Positions 58,693-64,000 of a stretch of 64,000 nt of DNA are shown here, in pieces. Where the stretch lies: NCBI RefSeq assembly GCF_000403395.2, contig NZ_KE159674.1:50702-114701 (forward strand), written 5' to 3'. Position 1 is the stretch's first letter. Every line of letters starts with the position of its first letter. The notes beneath the pieces are model-generated. The model was given only the letters and a program-made list of their open reading frames with translations, searched no databases and was not told the origin of the DNA. The translations under genes were made by a program, and so were the position numbers. The DNA is from Anaerotruncus sp. G3(2012). GTDB taxonomy: Bacteria; Bacillota; Clostridia; Oscillospirales; Ruminococcaceae.

Positions 58693-59832
58693 TTATTTCA
58701 GCATTGCGCCGGCGATGACCATGCGCTGGACCTCGCTGGTACCCTCGTAGATCTCGGTGATCTTCGCGTCGCGCATCATCCGCTCGACCGGGTAATCACG
58801 GGTATATCCATAGCCGCCGTACAGCTGTACGCACTTGGTGGTGACTGCCATTGCGGTCTCTGCCGCGAACAGTTTCGCCATCGCCGCCTCGGAGGAGAAG
58901 CGCTTTTTGGTGTCTTTCGCCATGGCCGCGCGGTAGACCAGCAGCCGCGCCGCATCCACGCGGGTTTGCAGGTCCGCAAGCTGGAACTGGGTGTTCTGGA
59001 ATTTTGCCAGCGGGCGCCCGAACTGCTTACGCTCCTTGACATATTTGACCGTCTCATCAATCGCACCCTGTGCAATGCCCAGCGCCTGTGCCGCAATCCC
59101 GATCCGTCCGCCGTCCAGCGTGGTCATCGCAATCTTGAAGCCCTCGCCCTCTTTGCCCAGCAGGTTCTCTTTGGGCACGATGCAGTTTTCAAATACCAGC
59201 TCGGTGGTAGACGAACCCCGGATACCCATTTTCAGCTCTTTTTTGCCGATGCTGAAGCCCGGGAAATCCTTCTCGACGATGAACGCCGAAATCCCGTGGT
59301 TGCCCTTGCTCTTGTCGGTCATTGCGAAGATCACGTATGTATCCGCCTTGCCGCCGTTGGTGATGAAGATTTTGGTCCCGTTGAGGACATAGTGGTCGCC
59401 GTCCAGCACCGCCTTGGTCTGCTGGCCCGATGCGTCGGTTCCCGCAGCAGGCTCGGTCAGGCCGAATGCGCCCAGGTGTTTGCCCTGCGCCAGCGGCACC
59501 AGATATTTCTCGATCTGCTCCGGGGTGCCGAACTTGCGGATCGGCTCCGCACAGAGCGAGGTGTGCGCCGACACAATAACGCCTGTCGTACCGCAGACCT
59601 TCGACAGCTCTTCCACGCAGATCGCGTAGGTCAGCGAATCGCAGCCCTGGCCGCCCTGCTCCTTGGTGAACGGGATTCCAAGAAAGCCGTATTTCGCCAT
59701 CTTTTCCACCGTCTCACTCGGGAACCGCTCTTCCTCGTCCACTTCCTGCGCCAGCGGTTTTACCTCTTTTTCCGCGAAATCACGGAACAGCTGCCGCGCC
59801 ATTTCCTGCTCTTTGCTCAATACAAAGTCCAT
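58693..59832 (-). CDS. bcd: Butyryl-CoA dehydrogenase (short-chain acyl-CoA dehydrogenase)
   Basis: 379 residues of the acyl-CoA dehydrogenase family: GLTEPAAGTDASGQQT near the FAD site, MGIRGSSTTELVFENC, and the catalytic glutamate in KITEIYEGTSEVQRMVIAG. GAGGAACG precedes the ATG. It reduces crotonyl-CoA to butyryl-CoA with electrons from the EtfAB encoded next. The 163 bp between it and hbd hold a GCAAAGGATC/GATCCTTTGC hairpin (59880-59904) but no clear terminator. Confidence 0.93.
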   Translation of the reverse strand: MDFVLSKEQEMARQLFRDFAEKEVKPLAQEVDEEERFPSETVEKMAKYGFLGIPFTKEQGGQGCDSLTYAICVEELSKVCGTTGVIVSAHTSLCAEPIRKFGTPEQIEKYLVPLAQGKHLGAFGLTEPAAGTDASGQQTKAVLDGDHYVLNGTKIFITNGGKADTYVIFAMTDKSKGNHGISAFIVEKDFPGFSIGKKELKMGIRGSSTTELVFENCIVPKENLLGKEGEGFKIAMTTLDGGRIGIAAQALGIAQGAIDETVKYVKERKQFGRPLAKFQNTQFQLADLQTRVDAARLLVYRAAMAKDTKKRFSSEAAMAKLFAAETAMAVTTKCVQLYGGYGYTRDYPVERMMRDAKITEIYEGTSEVQRMVIAGAMLK

Positions 59833-59995
59833 ATACGTTCCTCCTGCTATATTTTACTTCCCGATCACAGCCGAAGCAGGTGCAAAGGATCGCTTTGATC
59901 CTTTGCAGGCCCATGGCATCCATTGCGGAGGACTGCCGGCAACGGCCCAAAACCTGCGGGGTGTCAGCCACTTCAAAAGATGGAGCGCGCAGACA

Positions 59996-60838
59996 TTACC
60001 GATTGGTGTAATCGTAGAAGCCTTTGCCTGTTTTCCTGCCGAGCATACCGCCGCGAACCATCTTGCGGAGCAGGGGATGCGGACGGTATTTCGGATCGCC
60101 GAATTCAGCGTAGAGAACCTCCATGATTGCGAGGCAAACATCCAGCCCGACCAGGTCGCCCAGCTCCAGCGGCCCCATCGGGTGGTTTGCGCCCAGTTTC
60201 ATTGCAGTATCAATGTCCTCCACCGAAGCGACTCCATCCGCATAGATGCCAATGCCTTCGTTAATCATTGGGATCAGGACACGGTTGACTACGAAACCCG
60301 CCGCCTCTTTCACCTCGACCGGCACTTTACCGATCTCTTTTGCAATTGCGAAGATTTTTTCCATTGTCTCGGGGGTAGTCTGGAGACCGGCGATCACTTC
60401 CACCAGCTTCATGACAGGGGCGGGATTGAAAAAGTGCATTCCGACCACCGGACGGTCCAGCCCTTTGGACATCTCGGTCAGCGAGAGGGAAGAGGTATTG
60501 GACGCGAAGATCGTCTCGGGTTTGCAGATCCCCTGCAATTTTGAGAACAGTTCTTTTTTCAGATCCATCCGCTCGAGCGCAGCTTCCACAACGAGGTCAC
60601 AATCGGCGACCTTATCATTCAGCCCAGTCGTAATACGGCCGAGAATGTCGTCCATCTTGGCCTGCTCCATCTTGCCTTTTGAAACCAGTCGGGAGAGGTT
60701 TTTCTCGATCCTCTGCTTGCCGCCGGCAGCAAATTCCTCTGAGATGTCGCAGAGGACAACCTCATATCCATCCGTAACTGCGAACGCCTGCGCGATACCG
60801 GAACCCATCGTTCCCGCGCCGATTACTCCAACTTTCAT
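59996..60838 (-). CDS. hbd: 3-hydroxybutyryl-CoA dehydrogenase
   Basis: 280 residues. NAD-binding [38 protein letters not shown], catalytic histidine in [18 protein letters not shown], and [18 protein letters not shown] plus the C-terminal all-helical domain ([17 protein letters not shown]). It reduces acetoacetyl-CoA to 3-hydroxybutyryl-CoA. Between crt and bcd in the butyrate operon. Confidence 0.95.
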   Translation of the reverse strand: MKVGVIGAGTMGSGIAQAFAVTDGYEVVLCDISEEFAAGGKQRIEKNLSRLVSKGKMEQAKMDDILGRITTGLNDKVADCDLVVEAALERMDLKKELFSKLQGICKPETIFASNTSSLSLTEMSKGLDRPVVGMHFFNPAPVMKLVEVIAGLQTTPETMEKIFAIAKEIGKVPVEVKEAAGFVVNRVLIPMINEGIGIYADGVASVEDIDTAMKLGANHPMGPLELGDLVGLDVCLAIMEVLYAEFGDPKYRPHPLLRKMVRGGMLGRKTGKGFYDYTNR

Positions 60839-60872
60839 CTTCGGATACCTCCTGATTTTTCAAATTTCACCG

Positions 60873-61649
60873 TTAACGGTTCAAGAATGCGCCTGGTTTG
60901 CGTTTTTCGAGGAATGCAAGCATGGCATTATGCTGGTCCTCGCTCTCGAAACAGGTGCTGAACTGGTCGGACTCGACCTCCAGCGACCATTGATTCCCTA
61001 CATCCTGTCCGCGGTTGACCGCCATTTTGGTTGCACGAACCGCGATCGGGGCATTTGCGGCGATCCGCTCCGCCAGCTTGACCGCCTCTTCCATCAGGCT
61101 TTCCTGCGGATAGACATGGTTGACCAACCCGATCTGGAGCGCAGTGTTTGCGTCGATCCGCCCTGCGGTGTAGAGCATCTCTTTGGCCCAGCCAAACCCG
61201 ACGATACGGGCGAGCCGCTGGGTGCCGCCGAACCCGGCGGTGATGCCAAGGGAAACCTCCGGCTGAGAAAAAACAGCATTGTGAGACGCGATGCGAATAT
61301 CACAGGCGGATGCAAGCTCACAGCCGCCGCCCAATGCGTATCCGTTGACTGCGGCGATGACCGGGATCGGCAGGGTGGTAAGCGACCGGAAAACACTGTT
61401 GCCTTTTCGGCTCCACTCTTTGCCTTCCTCGTGGGTCATTTCACGCATCATAGCGATGTCAGCCCCCGCAACAAAGGCTTTTTCTCCCCCTCCGGTGATA
61501 ATCAGGCAGCGGGTTTCGTCAATCAAGATGTTGTCGATCGTTTCAGCCATCTCATCCAACACCTGTGCATTGAGCGCATTCATCGCCTTTGGACGGTTGA
61601 TCGTCATGATCCCTACAAAGCCTTTTTGCTCATACTTTACAAATTCCAC
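60873..61649 (-). CDS. crt: 3-hydroxybutyryl-CoA dehydratase (crotonase)
   Basis: GTG start at 61649, 6 bp after TAGGAGG; the frame open to 61862 is not used. 258 residues of the crotonase fold: GGGEKAFVAGADIAMM (oxyanion hole), NGYALGGGCELASACDIRI and the catalytic glutamate in FSQPEVSLGITAGFGGTQRL. It dehydrates 3-hydroxybutyryl-CoA to crotonyl-CoA. Standard family length and complete active site. Confidence 0.94.
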   Translation of the reverse strand: MEFVKYEQKGFVGIMTINRPKAMNALNAQVLDEMAETIDNILIDETRCLIITGGGEKAFVAGADIAMMREMTHEEGKEWSRKGNSVFRSLTTLPIPVIAAVNGYALGGGCELASACDIRIASHNAVFSQPEVSLGITAGFGGTQRLARIVGFGWAKEMLYTAGRIDANTALQIGLVNHVYPQESLMEEAVKLAERIAANAPIAVRATKMAVNRGQDVGNQWSLEVESDQFSTCFESEDQHNAMLAFLEKRKPGAFLNR

Positions 61650-61746
61650 ACAAATCCTCCTAAAAAAATACTTCTCACACATACGCGGCCCAAAACCGCC
61701 ACACATACAACAATGTCCCGGAACCGGTTCCGGAAGAAATGGGATG

Positions 61747-61772
61747 TAGGCCGCCGTTCCCGGCGGCCTGCT
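61747..61772 (-). repeat. GC-rich hairpin between thl and crt
   Basis: CAGGCCGCC and GGCGGCCTA pair around GGGAAC on the minus strand, without a T tract. In the 133-bp gap between thl and crt it may modulate mRNA stability or partial termination. Confidence 0.55.
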
Positions 61773-61782
61773 GGAAAAATCC

Positions 61783-62967
61783 TTATTTGATATTTTCGAC
61801 AACCGCCGACACACCCATGCCGCCGCCGACGCAGAGGGTAGCAAGGCCCTTACCGGCTTCACGGCGTTTCAGCTCATAGAGCAGGGTAACCAGGATACGG
61901 CAGCCGGATGCACCGACCGGATGTCCAATCGAGATGGCGCCGCCATTGACATTGACCTTGGCGGGATCCCATTTCAGGTCCATGCCAACGGCCAGTGCCT
62001 GTGCCGCGAATGCCTCGTTTGCCTCGATCAGGTCCATATCCTCGATCTTGAGTCCGGTCTTTGCAAACAGTTTTTGGGTAGAGGCGGCAGGGCCAATGCC
62101 CATGTATGCCGGGTCGACACCAGCGGAGGCACCGCCGATCCATTTCGCCATCGGCTTGATGCCCAGTTCAGCCGCTTTTTCAGCGCTCATGACGACGATC
62201 GCAGCCGCACCGTCATTGATGCCGGAAGCGTTTGCAGCGGTGACAGTGCCGTCCTTCTTGAATGCGCCCTTGAGCTTTGCAAGCCCTTCAACGGTCACAC
62301 CGTCGCGCGGGAACTCGTCCTTATCGAACATCACGGTCTCTTTTTTCACCTTGACCGGCACCGGGACGATCTCTTCATCAAATTTACCGGCTTTCCGGGC
62401 AGCTTCACATTTCTGCTGGCTCTGCGCGGCAAACGCATCCTGCATCTCGCGGGTGATGCCATATTTCTCGGCGACATTCTCTGCGGTGATGCCCATATGG
62501 TAGTCATTGAACGCATCCCAGAGCGCATCTTTAATCATTGTGTCAACCAGCGTGCCGTTGTTCATGCGGTAGCCGTAACGCGCCTGCGGCAGCGCAAACG
62601 GAGCCGCCGACATATTCTCCATGCCGCCTGCAACGATGATATCCGCTTCACCGGCTAGGATCATTGCAGCCGCCATGTTGACGCATTTCAGGCCGGAGCC
62701 GCAGACGTTATTGACAGTCAGTGCAGGGACGTCGACCGGAACCCCCGCCTTCACTGCGGCCTGACGTGCAACGTTCTGCCCCAAAGCGCCCTGGAGCACG
62801 CAGCCCATCAGCACCTCATCGACCGCCTCCGGCTTGACCCCGGCGCGGTTGAGCGCTTCCTTAATCACGATAGAACCCATCTCCGCCGCCGGAACATTCG
62901 CCAGCGAGCCGCCCATTCTGCCGAGCGCGGTACGCACAGCGCCAACCAGTACTACTTCTCTTGCCAT
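61783..62967 (-). CDS. thl: Acetyl-CoA acetyltransferase (thiolase)
   Basis: 394 residues. The thiolase active site is complete: nucleophile cysteine in [17 protein letters not shown], histidine in [18 protein letters not shown] and the second cysteine in [16 protein letters not shown]. It condenses two acetyl-CoA to acetoacetyl-CoA, the entry step of butyrate synthesis. First gene of the cluster; ACGGAGG precedes the ATG. Biosynthetic rather than degradative role is inferred from the operon. Confidence 0.95.
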   Translation of the reverse strand: MAREVVLVGAVRTALGRMGGSLANVPAAEMGSIVIKEALNRAGVKPEAVDEVLMGCVLQGALGQNVARQAAVKAGVPVDVPALTVNNVCGSGLKCVNMAAAMILAGEADIIVAGGMENMSAAPFALPQARYGYRMNNGTLVDTMIKDALWDAFNDYHMGITAENVAEKYGITREMQDAFAAQSQQKCEAARKAGKFDEEIVPVPVKVKKETVMFDKDEFPRDGVTVEGLAKLKGAFKKDGTVTAANASGINDGAAAIVVMSAEKAAELGIKPMAKWIGGASAGVDPAYMGIGPAASTQKLFAKTGLKIEDMDLIEANEAFAAQALAVGMDLKWDPAKVNVNGGAISIGHPVGASGCRILVTLLYELKRREAGKGLATLCVGGGMGVSAVVENIK

Positions 62968-63186
62968 AATAAACGCCTCCGTTATTTATTTTGGTCTTCC
63001 ACTTCTTCAACCCCGCTCACAGGCGGTGAATTACTAGCCCAGTATACACCAGTTTCGCACAAATTGCTAGAATCCTTCCGTTTTTCCGCAAATTTTCCTG
63101 CAAAAAACACAACCTAATGCAGTTTTTTGTCTCCTGTATCGGGAAAAGCAGGAAAAACGCATTTTTTCCTGCAAGTACCAGCCCTG

Positions 63187-63552
63187 TCAATCCCGCTGTT
63201 TGAAAAGCACCAGATCCACCCGTTCGTCGGTGATCTGTACCGAAGCGCGGTCGATCATCTGCCCAATCAAATGCAGTTCGGAGTCCTGCCCGCCCCCGTT
63301 ACGGTTAGAGCCTGCGAGCTGCCAGAAAAATTCCTCCAGGCTTTGGTCCCGTTCGGATTCTTCCACCTGTAGAAAGCGTTCAAGGTCGTTGACCCGGGCG
63401 CGCTCCGAAGGGCTGTATCCGCTTGAAAAGTGCAGTTCGCATCCGTTTTCCAGCCGCAGCAGGTTAATCCGTATCCCCTGAGAGCCGACACTAAAGAAAA
63501 AATAAGTCAGCTCATCCATAATTCGGGTCATCTTTTTGATAGTCGCATTCAT
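63187..63552 (-). CDS. Unidentified conserved-looking small protein
   Basis: Start at ATG 63552 with AAAGGAAG upstream. 121 residues, soluble, reading MNATIKKMTRIMDELTYFFF, GIRINLLRLENGCELHFSSG and a charged region that ends RVDLVLFKQRD. No domain recognised; the Glu/Arg-rich middle (ARVNDLERFLQVEESERDQS) is probably helical. It follows the membrane-protein gene on the same strand after 116 bp, so the two may be co-transcribed. Confidence 0.6.
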   Translation of the reverse strand: MNATIKKMTRIMDELTYFFFSVGSQGIRINLLRLENGCELHFSSGYSPSERARVNDLERFLQVEESERDQSLEEFFWQLAGSNRNGGGQDSELHLIGQMIDRASVQITDERVDLVLFKQRD

Positions 63553-63651
63553 CCCTACCACTTCCTTTCCTGTTTTTATCGCGAAACAGCGAAGCGCTGC
63601 TTCCTGAACCATCCAGGGGCTGCCTGAAAGCTAAAATGATCGTCCGGTTTA

Positions 63652-63671
63652 CAGTTTTCAAGCAAGCCCTA
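63652..63671 (-). repeat. Solitary IS5-like terminal repeat
   Basis: On the minus strand AGGGCTTGCTTGAAAACTGT starts inside the stop codon of the adjacent gene and resembles the end of the IS at 16436 (GGGCTTGTTTGAAAAATA) at about 14 of 18 positions, including the TA that precedes it. No partner end or transposase was found, so it may be a decayed IS or chance. Confidence 0.35.
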
Positions 63672-64000
63672 ATCACCATCTTCTTTGCGGAATGCCTCGA
63701 TCAGCGGCAACAGCACCATACAGACCAGCCCCGCAGCAAATCCGTTGTTGTAAAGATTCAATCCGCCGTGTAGAATGTTGGTGTTGAGCACGACCGAAGC
63801 GTGCAGGATTCCCGCAAGGATCCCCCATTTCCAGCCGTACTGCCCAGAGATCGGGGCGAGCCCGGTCGAAAAAAGGGCTGCCAAAAGCACGCTGGGGGAA
63901 TCCAACTTCCAGACCATAAAATAAGAGCTTATGACCACCCCCGCCATCACTGGGACGATATTGCGCATATGCTTACCAAATGCACCAAATCCACAGATGG
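63669..64000 (-). CDS. Membrane protein, C-terminal part (possibly DUF1576 family)
   Basis: The frame is open to the window edge and continues upstream of the internal ATG at 63968 as ICGFGAFGKH, so the true start is outside. The visible 110 residues contain about four membrane helices: IVPVMAGVVISSYFMVW, SVLLAALFSTGLAPISG, WGILAGILHASVVL and GFAAGLVCMVLLPLIEAF. GFGAFGKHxxN with GLAPISGQYGWKWG recalls DUF1576 transporters, from memory only. The TAG stop is shared with a solitary IS-like end, so the C-terminus could be altered. Confidence 0.5.
   Translation of the reverse strand, partial: ICGFGAFGKHMRNIVPVMAGVVISSYFMVWKLDSPSVLLAALFSTGLAPISGQYGWKWGILAGILHASVVLNTNILHGGLNLYNNGFAAGLVCMVLLPLIEAFRKEDGD

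Noticed and set aside
58330-59898. 522-codon open frame on plus
   Set aside because: Antisense shadow of bcd and etfB; low-complexity His/Arg/Leu composition typical of reverse frames in GC-rich genes.
60246-61790. 514-codon open frame on plus
   Set aside because: Antisense to hbd and crt, both of which have complete active sites.
1-64000. CRISPR arrays, rRNA and tRNA genes
   Set aside because: No regularly spaced repeats, and no cloverleaf or rRNA-like sequence recognised by eye; tRNAscan would be needed to exclude a tRNA fully.

Overview
The window looks like a chromosome segment of a strictly anaerobic, butyrate-forming Firmicute, most likely a Clostridia member near the Oscillospiraceae. 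This rests on a complete acetyl-CoA to butyryl-CoA gene set (thl, crt, hbd, bcd, etfB, etfA), an HrcA-type CIRCE operator, Gram-positive ribosome-binding sites, frequent TTG/GTG starts, an AGCS sodium:amino-acid symporter and subunits of a sodium-pumping decarboxylase. Genus is inference only. No rRNA, tRNA or CRISPR array was recognised.

Region 1 (1-23.9 kb) is accessory DNA. It opens with a partial IS3-like element lying in a broken large serine recombinase. Three sensor/transporter modules of the peptide-antibiotic defence type follow. Module A (1191-5933, minus) has response regulator, kinase, ABC ATPase and ABC-2 permease, and ends in a decayed second ABC pair. Module B (6026-11105) has a BcrA-like ATPase, two permeases and a YxeA-like protein divergent from its own two-component genes, with three TTGAGA repeats at 11-bp spacing between them. 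Module C (11861-16048) has regulator, kinase, MacB/BceA-type ATPase and FtsX-type permease. Between B and C an SMI1/KNR4-like gene is broken by a 165-bp MITE-like insertion. From 16.2 to 23.4 kb lies wreckage of a conjugative element: a frameshifted membrane T4SS gene, a cell-wall hydrolase, a Phd/RelE pair, an Xis-like protein, and PrgI plus a VirB4 fragment in the opposite orientation. Two different IS5-family copies sit at the strand-switch points. A divergent XRE/HEPN pair closes the region.

Region 2 (23.9-27.8 kb) holds methionine/one-carbon genes (homocysteine methyltransferase fused to methylenetetrahydrofolate reductase, then a pterin-binding methyltransferase domain), a papain-like hydrolase and a glyoxalase.

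Region 3 (27.9-39.3 kb) is the most interesting part. A sigma54 activator with an unusual C-terminal winged helix lies between two near-consensus sigma54 promoters. One drives an M20 amidohydrolase leftward. The other drives a rightward operon of C-S beta-lyase, AbgT transporter, M24 peptidase, CoA-disulfide reductase/rhodanese and L-cysteine desulfidase-like protein. Both promoters have a related sequence about 110-200 bp upstream. I infer a sigma54 regulon for uptake and breakdown of acylated or peptidyl cysteine (S-conjugate) compounds to pyruvate, ammonia and sulfide.

Region 4 (39.4-56.8 kb) contains a GPH-type transporter, a CmpB-like protein, sodium-pump decarboxylase beta and gamma-like subunits behind an attenuator-type leader, a HAD nucleotidase and amino-acid symporter, two PadR/HAAS operons with palindromic operators, CIRCE-controlled htpG, and a REC-HD-GYP-GGDEF / Hpt / hybrid-kinase signalling operon. 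Region 5 (56.8-64 kb) is the butyrate cluster followed by an unknown protein and the end of a membrane protein running off the window.
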